Part shown: positions 1 to 6,944 of the stretch, piece by piece
Layout of the letters: each line of letters opens with the position of its first letter
How positions within the stretch are numbered: the stretch's first letter is position 1
Assembly: GCA_900767585.1 (NCBI GenBank)
Contig: CAAFZP010000021.1
Coordinates: 4,804 to 68,803, forward strand
Reading direction: 5' to 3'
DNA length: 64,000 bases
Origin: Lachnospiraceae bacterium
GTDB taxonomy: Bacteria > Bacillota > Clostridia > Lachnospirales > Lachnospiraceae
Notes under the pieces: generated by a model
Told to the model about the DNA's origin: nothing
Databases searched by the model: none
The model's input: only the letters and a program-made list of their open reading frames with translations
Position numbers and translations under genes: made by a program

Positions 1-1
1 C

Positions 2-1096
2 CGCACAAACGAAGAGAATAGGAAAGCACTCTGCCGCCTGAGTGCAGGGCATTTTATCGATGCACTTGTCGGCACAGCACTCAAACAGGCAGGTGTCACA
101 CTGCCGAAATACTGGGAAGAGCGTATGGTAAAGGCAATCCGCAAGGTGCTTTTATTTGACATGGAGCGTGAGAAACTCTGTGCTTGGATGGACAGGGAAC
201 AGATCTGGTATCTGCCATTAAAAGGCATTGTCTTAAAGGAGTTTTATCCTTCGGTTGGTATGCGTCAGATGTCTGATAATGATATCTTATTCGATGCGGA
301 TGCATGGGAGAGAGTGCAGAATCATATGCTTTCGGAAGGCTATGAAGCGGAAAGCGTGGGGCAGGGAAACCATGATGTCTACAAGAAACCTCCGGTCTAC
401 AATTTTGAGATGCACCGTTCACTTTATGGTAAGGGACATACAGAAATCTGGGTGGAATATTACAACAATGTAAAGGAGCGGCTGATTCCGAATAAGGCAG
501 GTACTTCCTTTGGATACCACATGCGTGATGAGGATTTCTACATCTATATCACCAGCCATGCCTATAAGCATTATGCCGGAAGCGGCACAGGTGTGCGTAC
601 ATTGCTTGATTTTTATGCGTATCTTCATGCAAAAGAGGAAACACTTGATTTTTCCTATATCGAGCATGAATGTACGAAACTTGGAATCGCGGTTTTTGAA
701 AAGCAGAACCGCAGCCTTTGCAAAAAAGTGTTCACACCACAGCACAGATACGACAGAGCTTCCTTTGAGCAGTCTTTGTCACAGGATGAGCTTGATATGC
801 TCAAATATTATCTTTCGTCCGGTGTGTACGGAACATTCGACCGTATGGTGGCAAACCGCATGGAAAAGCAAAAGAAAGTAGATGGAAAGCTGTCAAAGTT
901 TACATACTACTGGCATCGTGTATTTCCCGGAATGGATCTGTATGAGCGTTATCCGCTTCTGGTAAAGCATAAGTGGCTGATACCGGGATATTGGTTTTAC
1001 CGGATTGTGCGTATGCTGTTTAGTAAGAAGAGAAGAGATTATATGCTGCGTGAGGTGAAGGCGGTAAGGAAGGTTGTGAAGAGGAAAGAGGTCTAG
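2..1096 (+). CDS. Nucleotidyltransferase family protein (5' end outside window)
   Basis: The reading frame is open from the first bases of the window, so the start lies upstream; the ATG at 125 is internal. The protein resembles the uncharacterised nucleotidyltransferase family often found in surface-polysaccharide clusters (NTP_transf_5). Supporting features are an LPLKG segment followed by a hydrophobic helix, then RQMSDNDILF, the expected R...D-x-D metal-binding pattern of this fold, and a basic C-terminus. Substrate cannot be read from sequence. It ends before a small gap and a convergent regulator, so it is probably the last gene of an upstream operon. Family call is moderate; the 5' truncation is certain. 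Confidence 0.7.
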   Translation, partial: RTNEENRKALCRLSAGHFIDALVGTALKQAGVTLPKYWEERMVKAIRKVLLFDMEREKLCAWMDREQIWYLPLKGIVLKEFYPSVGMRQMSDNDILFDADAWERVQNHMLSEGYEAESVGQGNHDVYKKPPVYNFEMHRSLYGKGHTEIWVEYYNNVKERLIPNKAGTSFGYHMRDEDFYIYITSHAYKHYAGSGTGVRTLLDFYAYLHAKEETLDFSYIEHECTKLGIAVFEKQNRSLCKKVFTPQHRYDRASFEQSLSQDELDMLKYYLSSGVYGTFDRMVANRMEKQKKVDGKLSKFTYYWHRVFPGMDLYERYPLLVKHKWLIPGYWFYRIVRMLFSKKRRDYMLREVKAVRKVVKRKEV

Positions 1097-1149
1097 ATAT
1101 TAAGAAACCTGTAAATGTGATTTTAAAAATTATGTTGAAAGTAGATAGC

Positions 1150-1179
1150 AAAAAGAGCTGGGTGTCATCTACCCAGCTC
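1150..1179 (-). terminator. Rho-independent terminator of the XRE gene
   Basis: A perfect 9-bp stem, GAGCTGGGT paired with ACCCAGCTC (1155-1163 / 1171-1179), is followed on the minus strand by a T-run (AAAAA at 1150-1154 on the plus strand). It overlaps the stop codon of the minus-strand XRE gene. Confidence 0.75.
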
Positions 1180-1378
1180 AATCCTCTACATGAAAGACAT
1201 CTTCCACCAGCAGATTAAAATATTTAGAAATCCGTAGCATAAACTCTGCGGAAGGGGTGCTTTCCCCTCGTTCTATTCGCCCGATAGTCTTAGTGCAGTA
1301 TCCGGTGGCTTTGGCGAGATCATCCTGATAGATGCCACGCTGCTCACGAATTTCCTTGATGTTGTTGACAACCGCCAT
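1178..1378 (-). CDS. Small XRE/Cro-type HTH regulator
   Basis: A 66-residue protein that is almost entirely one helix-turn-helix of the XRE type: NIKEIREQRGIYQDDLAKATGYCTKTIGRIERGESTPS, then a C-terminal helix. I chose the start at 1378 (MAVVNN) because an AAGGAA ribosome site lies five bases upstream; an in-frame ATG at 1414 lacks one. Stand-alone XRE proteins of this size usually repress their own promoter or control a mobile element. The neighbouring fragments of mobile-element genes fit that. Target unknown. Confidence 0.8.
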   Translation of the reverse strand: MAVVNNIKEIREQRGIYQDDLAKATGYCTKTIGRIERGESTPSAEFMLRISKYFNLLVEDVFHVED

Positions 1379-1483
1379 AAAAATTCCTTCTTTCAGATTC
1401 TGATTTCTTATCATCTATTATGCATGATTTCGTGTCCGATAAAAAGGACTTGCAGCAATCGGTTCTAGCATGAGTCGGCTTTA

Positions 1484-1930
1484 TTATTTGCAATTCTTAG
1501 CAATATCAGCAGGACTACATTTTCCAAGAACCTTACCAAATATATCCAAACGATCATCTTCTCCGACGGGGATAGGTGCATATTTTTCATTGAGTGAAAT
1601 AAGAAAAATACCATCTTTATCATTCTGTAACTTCTTAATATAGGCTTCTCCATTGAGAGAGAAGATACCAATTTCTCCATTAGCAACAGATTCCTGTTGT
1701 AATACCCATGCAATCTGACCATCAGAAAACTCAGGCTCCATACTGTCTCCGCTGATACGGACACCAAATGTAGTGCCTTCAGGAAGAATAAATTCGTTGA
1801 TGTTGAAAGTTTCTTTTGGTCCATCTACAAGGAAGTTACCGGTTCCGGCTGATACTGCATTTTCAAATATATCAATGCTGCGGAACGGAATAATCTTAGC
1901 TGTCTGTTTTTCATATAATCCGGATGCATG
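1484..1930 (-). pseudogene. Truncated LexA/S24-type repressor (C-terminal peptidase domain only)
   Basis: The frame reads ...AGTGNFLVDGP...VRISGDSMEPEFSDGQIAWV..., with the SGDSMEP segment holding the serine of the S24 LexA/CI self-cleavage domain, and a matching lysine in AYIKKL. The N-terminal HTH and any start codon are absent: upstream of about 1930 the frame runs into unrelated sequence. Phage-type repressors of this class are cleaved after DNA damage. Here only the cleavage domain remains, so I read it as a remnant of an excised or decayed element. An internal ATG at 1741 could only give the second half of the domain. Confidence 0.7.
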
Positions 1931-2062
1931 GAGCAGATTGATGTAATAGATGTGAATGATGAGAGAACCGCAGAGATATTAAAGAAAGCGTGTAAAAAAA
2001 GTCATATTCCGGTGGATATGAGAGAAGTTACACGGGCAGATGGTTCGGTAACACATGCGTGA
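1928..2062 (+). CDS. Possible 44-residue ORF or fragment, unidentified
   Basis: ATG at 1928 opens a 44-codon frame of ordinary protein-like composition (starts MEQIDVIDVNDERTAEI, ends GSVTHA). No ribosome site is visible. It sits between two truncated mobile-element genes and stops almost exactly where the opposite-strand fragment loses its protein-like character (about 2060). It is more likely an internal piece of a mobile-element gene than a complete gene. I do not recognise it. Confidence 0.25.
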   Translation: MEQIDVIDVNDERTAEILKKACKKSHIPVDMREVTRADGSVTHA

Positions 2063-2554
2063 TGCAGAATTTAAGAACGCACCAACATTGAATGCCAGCT
2101 GGTGTGCGGTCACACCGTCCGGAATATTGTTTCGTGCAAGCATATTGCCGATTACAAAATCCAGATCCTTTTCATCTGCGTTGTCGATTCTGCGTAGTCC
2201 GTCTTTGAGGATTTCACGATTGTTGCTGTGTGTGTCCAACACATCAACCATATCCGTGGCTGTACCGATAGCAGCCATGACTGCCATCGTGTTTTCCAGC
2301 TTTTCTGTAATTTGCGGTTGAATGGATTTGTTCTGTGCCAGAGCAGGCATTTCTTGAAAAACACGATACGCAAGTCCAGTTGCACAATATTGTGCATTCA
2401 TTTCATCGTTTTCGTGCAGAGCATGAGGATTCAGAAGCCCTTTGTTATTGTCAGTGTTGTCCGCAAAAGCATTGCGGATTGCATCGTCTACAATAAGATG
2501 CAACCACACTGTTGCAGTTCTTAGTTCGCTATATCGACACCCTGCCTGTAACAA
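1979..2554 (-). pseudogene. Fragment of a mobile-element protein, unidentified
   Basis: The middle of this frame, roughly 2060-2500 (from DDAIRNAF to AFLNSAS), is convincingly protein-like and helical. Both ends look foreign: the last ~25 codons are Cys/His-rich noise and the first ~20 have no ribosome site. I interpret it as an internal segment of a larger conjugative-element or phage protein whose ends were lost. I cannot name the family. It lies in a 4-kb stretch where nearly every gene is broken. Confidence 0.45.
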
Positions 2555-2596
2555 AGTAATCTAAGACATATCCTTCAAAAATTCAATAGAGGAAAG

Positions 2597-2630
2597 ACCA
2601 CTGGCAATCCTGCTGGTGGTTTTTCCTTTT
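2597..2630 (+). terminator. Rho-independent terminator
   Basis: ACCACTGGCA (2597-2606) pairs with TGCTGGTGGT (2611-2620), with two G-T pairs and a 4-nt loop, followed by TTTTTCCTTTT. It has no intact plus-strand gene before it and so may be left over from a lost transcription unit. It also insulates the RNA gene downstream. Confidence 0.65.
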
Positions 2631-2680
2631 ATTCATCATCATGATTTACAAAATATTCTTAAAAGTATAATGGAAGCTTA

Positions 2681-2709
2681 TTGATTTTTCTTGCGGTTTA
2701 GCGTATAAT
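2681..2709 (+). promoter_or_regulatory. Strong sigma-A promoter of the structured RNA
   Basis: TTGATT (2681-2686), exactly 17 bases, then a perfect TATAAT (2704-2709). Transcription would start near 2716, just before the structured RNA. Confidence 0.75.
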
Positions 2710-2715
2710 AAGAAT

Positions 2716-2920
2716 ATCAGCGTGGGCTGACACGATTCAATCCGGTGGTTACAGTTGTGACCAACTCTGTTGCGAAAGATACAGAGCGTTGGCGAAGGCA
2801 ACGAAATTCCTCGCTCCCCTGCCGAACGTAAGGGTCGGCGTAGTTGGACGGACAACAGAAAAATCAGTCACTAGAGGGTGGTAGTATTACTGCGGTAATT
2901 CACCACCCTCTTAAATTTTA
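2716..2920 (+). ncRNA. Highly structured ~200-nt RNA (possibly raiA-type)
   Basis: Between a consensus promoter and a strong intrinsic terminator lie consecutive hairpins: GGTTAC/GTGACC (about 2748-2763), CTCTGT/ACAGAG, CGTTG-gcgaagg-CAACG, GCCGA/TCGGC, and the terminator stem AGAGGGTGGT (2873-2882) with ACCACCCTCT (2902-2911). No plausible coding frame exists on the plus strand. Its size, multi-stem layout, purine loops (GCGAAAG, GGCGAAGG) and own promoter suggest the raiA RNA family of Firmicutes. That name is from memory and unconfirmed; a covariance-model search would decide. The terminator and promoter are clear, the family is not. Confidence 0.65.
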
Positions 2921-2945
2921 TATAAAGGTTGTGCTTGACATAAAT

Positions 2946-3221
2946 ATGCTTAGTAAAGAAACGATAAGAAAAATAAGTGATGCCGCAGAATACTATGATA
3001 AATATTTTAGCGAAAAGAATTTACTTATAATTTGTGGAAAAGTTGATGGAAAAGATGTTCAAACATTTTCAGCTCTATCACATATAGAAACACTTGCGAA
3101 AAAAGAGAATTTCTTTCATTTAACAGGACTTGAAGAAATTGCAAATGACCCCAGCTTTACTAAGGAAGCTTTCTTTGATGCAGCACTTGAACACAGGGTG
3201 GCAGCAACGAATTTTGCTTAG
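2946..3221 (+). pseudogene. PBECR4-like phage nuclease-domain gene, truncated at a CRISPR-type repeat
   Basis: Reads MLSKETIRKISDAAEYYDKY...NFFHLTGLEEIANDP...FFDAALEHRVAATNFA. The FxHLTG segment and the following FFD...L helix resemble the phage Barnase/EndoU/ColicinE5/RelE-like nuclease domain 4 (PBECR4) from phages and conjugative elements. Such proteins normally continue further. Here the stop codon (3219-3221) is formed exactly where the 36-bp repeat begins, so the C-terminus is missing. The start is uncertain: ATG at 2946 or GTG at 2931, neither with good spacing to AAAGG at 2924. Confidence 0.5.
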
Positions 3222-3472
3222 TTGAACGATACACTATTTTTGGAGTGGTGTTCAACAGTGGACGCTCTGGTAAAGTCCAGAGCATTCCGTGCGTGATTCA
3301 AAAAGTCACGATTTTGTTCGTAATTGTCCAAAAGTTGTGGCTGTTTCTCTGTAAGTTCTTCTTTTGGAACATCAGAGGGCAGAAGAGCAACTTCTTCTTT
3401 TAGCTTGTCATAATCGTCAAGCATTTCCTGAATGGTACGTTCATCATTCAGTGTGAACATATCTTCGTTCAT
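3218..3472 (-). pseudogene. Mobile-element protein truncated at the CRISPR-type repeat
   Basis: An acidic helical protein starting MNEDMFTLNDERTIQEMLDDYDKL. Its ATG overlaps the stop of the upstream gene (ATGA), so the two were translationally coupled. After residue ~70 (NALDFTRAS) the reading frame enters the 36-bp repeat and ends with repeat-encoded residues (VEHHSKNSVSFN). The natural C-terminus is therefore absent. Function unknown; it belongs with the gene at 3469-4521. Confidence 0.55.
3221..3256. CRISPR. CRISPR-type repeat, copy 1
   Basis: A 36-bp sequence beginning GTTGAAC and ending GTTCAAC, with terminal 7-bp inverted repeats and inner CACT/AGTG pairing. It is identical over 36 bases (37 counting the preceding A) to the copy at 4739-4774. 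Length and terminal symmetry fit a type II CRISPR repeat. On both sides the adjoining genes are cut at the repeat border. Only two copies are present, 1.48 kb apart, so this is not a normal array. Confidence 0.6.
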
Positions 3473-4521
3473 CGTTTTACCTCACTTTGAATTACTTTTT
3501 CTTTTGAAGTAAGGGCTTTTATTCCTGCCTCATACTCTCTTACAAAATATTTTCCAATTTCTTCGCTGCCAAGTGTAGCGTATTTTTGGTGAAATATCTT
3601 GTCATTTAACAGCTTTGACGCAAATTCTTTTGTGTTTACTGCGGATAAATTGACATCGACAACAGTGCCAACAAAATTATCCAGCATATATATGCCGCTG
3701 ATAGGAACATCTTTTCTTACAAAATCAAATTTCGCATATTTCAATTCAAATTCTTCCTTGTTTTTCAAAGGATTTGTAAGTGTGAAGAACAGATGCAAAT
3801 TATATCGCTGAACAGGATTGCTCCCATTCATATACAGCATATCATTTTTTAATGCAGGGACACCCACGCCTAACGCTTGTCTATTCTGGCTTAAAAAAGG
3901 GAACATCGTATAGTCTGTTATTCTTTTATCCGGCTGTAAATCAACAAACATTCCGCATTCACCTGTTGCAGTATTATAAAAAGGCATCACGTCAGAGACT
4001 TTACTCCAATGGAAATCGTTTTTGATTGCATCATCAACCATACGCTCTATTCCAGAGAGCAGGCGGTCAACGCCTTTCAACTTTGGAACACGATAATACT
4101 TCTTGTTGAAGTTTTTATATTTCATGCCTTGCTCCAAGTCGTCAATCATATCCAGTAAACGATTGCCTTCATCAATCATATTGCCAGCATCATAAAACGG
4201 CAAATCGCCAATTTTTTTGAGTTCATCATAAACGAATCCTCTCGCAAAAGTGTAATTCGCAACATAGCATGAGTGAGAGCAGAAAAGGGCAGGCTGCCCC
4301 TGATAAGTATGATGCTTCATCGGGTGAACACCACCTTCCATCGCATCATCTGACATCATGTTTTCTACTATCGGTATCAATCGTTCAGAAATAGCATCTT
4401 CCACAATGCGATAAGTAGCCTTTTCATTTTCGCAAGCAGTTAAATAGCGTCTTAACTGCTGGTCAACATTATCTACAGAAATTTTAATAGTATGGTTCTT
4501 AAAAAAAGAAGTGTCACTCAT
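3469..4521 (-). CDS. Hypothetical protein of a phage or conjugative element
   Basis: Intact 350-residue cytoplasmic protein. I chose the start at 4521 (MSDTSFFKNHTIKISVDN) because AAAGGGG lies just upstream; the longer frame to 4590 has no ribosome site. No signal peptide, membrane segment or recognisable catalytic motif. Its content (many Tyr/Phe, a KGVDRLLSGIERMVDDAIKNDF helix) gives no family that I know. It is coupled by an ATGA overlap to the truncated downstream gene, and a fragment of a third gene precedes it. All three lie between the two CRISPR-type repeats and were probably one operon of a mobile element. Confidence 0.65.
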   Translation of the reverse strand: MSDTSFFKNHTIKISVDNVDQQLRRYLTACENEKATYRIVEDAISERLIPIVENMMSDDAMEGGVHPMKHHTYQGQPALFCSHSCYVANYTFARGFVYDELKKIGDLPFYDAGNMIDEGNRLLDMIDDLEQGMKYKNFNKKYYRVPKLKGVDRLLSGIERMVDDAIKNDFHWSKVSDVMPFYNTATGECGMFVDLQPDKRITDYTMFPFLSQNRQALGVGVPALKNDMLYMNGSNPVQRYNLHLFFTLTNPLKNKEEFELKYAKFDFVRKDVPISGIYMLDNFVGTVVDVNLSAVNTKEFASKLLNDKIFHQKYATLGSEEIGKYFVREYEAGIKALTSKEKVIQSEVKR

Positions 4522-4610
4522 ATGTATTCCCCTTTCACACGATTTTGTTCTTTGAGTGTACCATGTTTGAAACGCAGTGGCAACTTGCAAAGGGAATCTG
4601 TTGAGCTTGC

Positions 4611-4738
4611 TTAATCCAGTCCAAAATCGTCTTCCTTGTCATCTTTGATTACATCGTCTTTCTCAGGCTCGAAGTTGTTCAGCTTCTCGTATGTTTCCTT
4701 CATGTTTTCCTGTACTAAAGTCGGAGTTTTATCTGTAA
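4611..4738 (-). pseudogene. C-terminal fragment of a mobile-element protein
   Basis: Reading leftward from the repeat at 4739, the frame gives TDKTPTLVQENMKETYEKLN and then a very acidic tail ending DDFGLD and TAA at 4611-4613. The acidic C-terminus and position 90 bp before the next gene fit the end of the upstream gene of the same operon. It is cut precisely at the repeat. Confidence 0.45.
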
Positions 4739-4774
4739 GTTGAACGATACACTATTTTTGGAGTGGTGTTCAAC
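4739..4774. CRISPR. CRISPR-type repeat, copy 2, next to a cas2 fragment
   Basis: Identical to 3221-3256. It lies 69 bp beyond the end of the cas2 fragment on the minus strand (4844). That is where the leader and first repeat of a type II locus would be, so 4775-4843 (AT-rich) is a candidate leader and 4709-4738 a candidate first spacer, read on the minus strand. The sequence beyond is a mobile-element gene rather than spacer-repeat units. Confidence 0.65.
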
Positions 4775-4843
4775 TATTATATCTAGTAGCGACAAACCAT
4801 CATATATACAATATGTAGTCATTTGTTCCTTGCTTATATTAAT

Positions 4844-4990
4844 TTATAACATAATATGACAGTTGCTACCAACTGTTTTTTCTTGATAATCAGTTTCGCC
4901 GGACACCATATAAATATTTTGATATTGTTTTTCGGTAAGACGTAGAAGTCTGACGGTTCCTGTTTTAGGTGCGAATTGTTCAATACGTCG
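4844..4990 (-). pseudogene. cas2: cas2 fragment (C-terminal half, type II-like)
   Basis: The frame reads RRIEQFAPKTGTVRLLRLTEKQY, then QNIYMVSGETDYQEKTVG and a stop at 4844. The PKxGxVRxLxLTEKQY block and following beta strand match the C-terminal half of Cas2 proteins from type II systems (PKKGNITILTVTEKQF in streptococci, from memory). The catalytic N-terminal strand with its aspartate is missing; upstream of about 4990 the sequence becomes an unrelated frame. No cas1 or cas9 is in the window. This cannot make a working Cas2. Confidence 0.6.
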
Positions 4991-5145
4991 GTAGTGTTTT
5001 TCTAAGTTTTGTATCCTTTGCAGCAAGTGCTTCAATGTAGTCAACATTGTCAAGATTTATCTGAGAAATATAGGGAGCAATCGGTATCATATTACCGTAA
5101 CCATCTTCATACACTATACAAACAGTCAAACAGAGGTTTGTATCG
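4980..5145 (-). pseudogene. Unidentified gene fragment fused in front of cas2
   Basis: A minus-strand frame reads VYEDGYGNMIPIAPYISQIN, continues NVDYIEALAAKDTKLRKTL, and then stops, out of frame with the cas2 piece. It looks like real coding sequence with both ends missing. It may come from the same or another mobile element. No start codon or ribosome site. Confidence 0.3.
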
Positions 5146-5421
5146 TTGAGAGATTACATTGAAGAACGGGCGCTTGAAATCGGGGAGTATATCATTGAGG
5201 AGGGCGCGACGGTCAGACAGGCTGCACGGAAGTTTGGTATCTCGAAGTCAACCGTGCATAAAGACGTCACGGAACGTTTGGAGCAGATTAACCTGCGTCT
5301 CGCACATGAGGCAAGAAAGGTGTTGGATGTCAACAAGTCCGAGCGTCATATTCGGGGCGGACTTGCGACGAAAGAGAAATATGCACATATGGAAGGCCGG
5401 ATGCAAAGGCAAAACAGGTAA
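5146..5421 (+). CDS. spoIIID: Sporulation transcription factor SpoIIID
   Basis: 91 residues, the usual length of SpoIIID, the mother-cell regulator that acts with sigma-E and prepares the sigma-K stage. The HTH AARKFGISKSTVHKDVTERL and the conserved basic tail RHIRGGLATKEKY match the family closely. The start is TTG at 5146 (LRDYIEERAL aligned with the MHDYIKERT start known from Bacillus), with GAGG about eight bases upstream; no in-frame ATG fits. It shows the host is a spore former. It is the first intact chromosomal gene after the mosaic region. Confidence 0.93.
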   Translation: MRDYIEERALEIGEYIIEEGATVRQAARKFGISKSTVHKDVTERLEQINLRLAHEARKVLDVNKSERHIRGGLATKEKYAHMEGRMQRQNR

Positions 5422-5521
5422 AAAAGCTGGTAAAGCGATTGTAAAAAACCACCAAAAATGATATACTAATTTGTGTATTATTACGAAAATGGCGAAGCCA
5501 TGAGAGAAGGGGTGGAAGTAT

Positions 5522-6298
5522 ATGATCCGTATTGAAGATTTTTGTGACATGAAAAAGTTTGAAGACATCATGAAGAACTGGGCGACGAGTACCGGGCTTG
5601 CAACGGTGGCAGTCGGAGCCGACGGAAAATACATCAGCGGGTGTTACAACTTTACAGAGTTTTGTATTGACCTGACACGTGGAAGTACAGAAGGACGCAG
5701 ACGCTGCGAGAAGTGCGACCGGGAAGGAAAAGGCGTGTATTCCTGCCATGCGGGGTTGGTTGATTTCGGTATTCCGATTACGTTGGAAGATGGAACCGTA
5801 CTTGGAAGCGTGATTGGCGGACAGGTGCTGCCGGAGCACCCGGATGATGAGGCGTTCCGGAAAACAGCGAGAGAATTGGAGATTGATGAGGATGCCTACA
5901 TTCGGGCGTTGCATAAGGTAAATGTTAAGTCGAGGGAAGAAATCGAGGCAGCTGCCACTTTGCTCGGCGATGTAATCAATATGTTTGTGCGAGCATCTTA
6001 TACATCCGCGGTGAATAAGCACCTGCTTGATAAATTGCAGACAGGGATTCAGGAATGCGTGGAATATATCGATGATGCAAGTGAAAAGACGCGGAAGATT
6101 GAAGAGTTCAGTGGACGCCAGAGAATTCTTGCCCTAAATGCTGCAATCGAAGCAGCAAGAGCAGGTGAAGCCGGACGCGGATTCACTGTTGTTGCATCGG
6201 AAGTGCAGAAGCTCGCAGACGGTATGGGACAGGCGAGCACACAGATTGTGGATTCCTTGCGGAAACTGTCGAAGAATATCCATGAATTAAGTGAGTAG
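5522..6298 (+). CDS. Soluble PocR-domain chemoreceptor-like protein
   Basis: 258 residues without a membrane segment. The N-terminal ~160 residues are a PocR sensory domain ([10 protein letters not shown]..., [10 protein letters not shown] with paired cysteines, [11 protein letters not shown]), a PAS-like ligand pocket that can bind hydrocarbon or diol-type ligands in other bacteria. The C-terminal part carries the chemoreceptor hairpin tip [20 protein letters not shown] and [11 protein letters not shown]. The signalling region is very short for an MCP: little helical bundle remains and no HAMP. It is therefore likely a cytoplasmic receptor or CheA/CheW-binding adaptor. Start 5522 has a purine-rich GGGTGG site. 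A terminator follows. Confidence 0.8.
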   Translation: MIRIEDFCDMKKFEDIMKNWATSTGLATVAVGADGKYISGCYNFTEFCIDLTRGSTEGRRRCEKCDREGKGVYSCHAGLVDFGIPITLEDGTVLGSVIGGQVLPEHPDDEAFRKTARELEIDEDAYIRALHKVNVKSREEIEAAATLLGDVINMFVRASYTSAVNKHLLDKLQTGIQECVEYIDDASEKTRKIEEFSGRQRILALNAAIEAARAGEAGRGFTVVASEVQKLADGMGQASTQIVDSLRKLSKNIHELSE

Positions 6299-6355
6299 TG
6301 TGACATTGGTTCATGCATTATGAGGGGGAAACAGACAACAGAATATGTAAATTAT

Positions 6356-6408
6356 ACCGATCTCTGAAAACCGGATGGAAGAATCTGGTTTTCGGAGATC
6401 GGTTTTTG
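6356..6408 (+). terminator. Strong intrinsic terminator
   Basis: ACCGATCTCTGAAAACC (6356-6372) pairs with GGTTTTCGGAGATCGGT (6387-6403), followed by TTTTTGTT. It separates the PocR receptor from the DUF3783 operon. The rest of the 6299-6560 gap shows nothing else clear. Confidence 0.85.
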
Positions 6409-6560
6409 TTCCGAAGTTTGCGAGAAAACGAATATGGTTTTGTGAAACTCTTGTGAATTCCCTCGCGAATTTTTGGAAATGCTTGATTTCAATGTATTGA
6501 TGCGATAAAATAAACTGATATATGAGAAATTCTTGGAATGATTGGAAGGGAGAAAAACAG

Positions 6561-6944
6561 ATGCCGACGTTATTGTTATACAGTGTTCCATCGGAACAAC
6601 ACAAAAAACTGGAAGCACTCGGCGTGCATCTCGGATACGACTGCAAGAAGATTGCACGGAAACGTTTTCTCCAGCCAATTGGCTGTCATGTTGGACTTCC
6701 GGGATTTGAGCAGACCGGGGATTGGTACGAAGGAAAAGATCTGCCGGATCCGATGATACTTTTCTTTGAATTTTCGGATGGGCTGTTGAATCGTTTCCTG
6801 GCAGCGTGTAAGGAAGACGGTATGCCGCAGATCGATTACCGGGCAGTTGTGACAGAACACAATGTTCACTGGAATGTGCCAGACTTATATCAGGAACTTG
6901 CACAGGAACATGAGAGCCTGCATGGAGGCAAGGAGATACTATGA
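6561..6944 (+). CDS. DUF3783-family protein
   Basis: 127 residues; start at 6561 (MPTLLLYSVP) with GGGAG nine bases upstream, in preference to an ATG at 6522. The LLLYS..SEQHKKLEALGVHLG opening and the later LxFFEFSDGLLNRFL stretch match DUF3783, a small family of unknown role common in Firmicutes. Its stop overlaps the start of the SbcD-like gene (ATGA-type overlap at 6941-6944), which implies coupled translation and a shared function. No catalytic motif is evident. Confidence 0.7.
   Translation: MPTLLLYSVPSEQHKKLEALGVHLGYDCKKIARKRFLQPIGCHVGLPGFEQTGDWYEGKDLPDPMILFFEFSDGLLNRFLAACKEDGMPQIDYRAVVTEHNVHWNVPDLYQELAQEHESLHGGKEIL

Noticed and set aside
1484..1741. Short ORF from the ATG at 1741 as an independent gene
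   Set aside because: The ATG is the Met of the SGDSMEP motif, inside the S24 domain; the conserved frame continues upstream.
2646..2855. Minus-strand ORF of 69 codons over the structured RNA
   Set aside because: It runs antisense to the hairpins, has no ribosome site and reads as low-complexity noise.
3221..4774. The 36-bp repeats as ends of an insertion sequence
   Set aside because: They are direct, not inverted, copies; no transposase lies between; and the cas2 fragment next to one copy favours a CRISPR origin.
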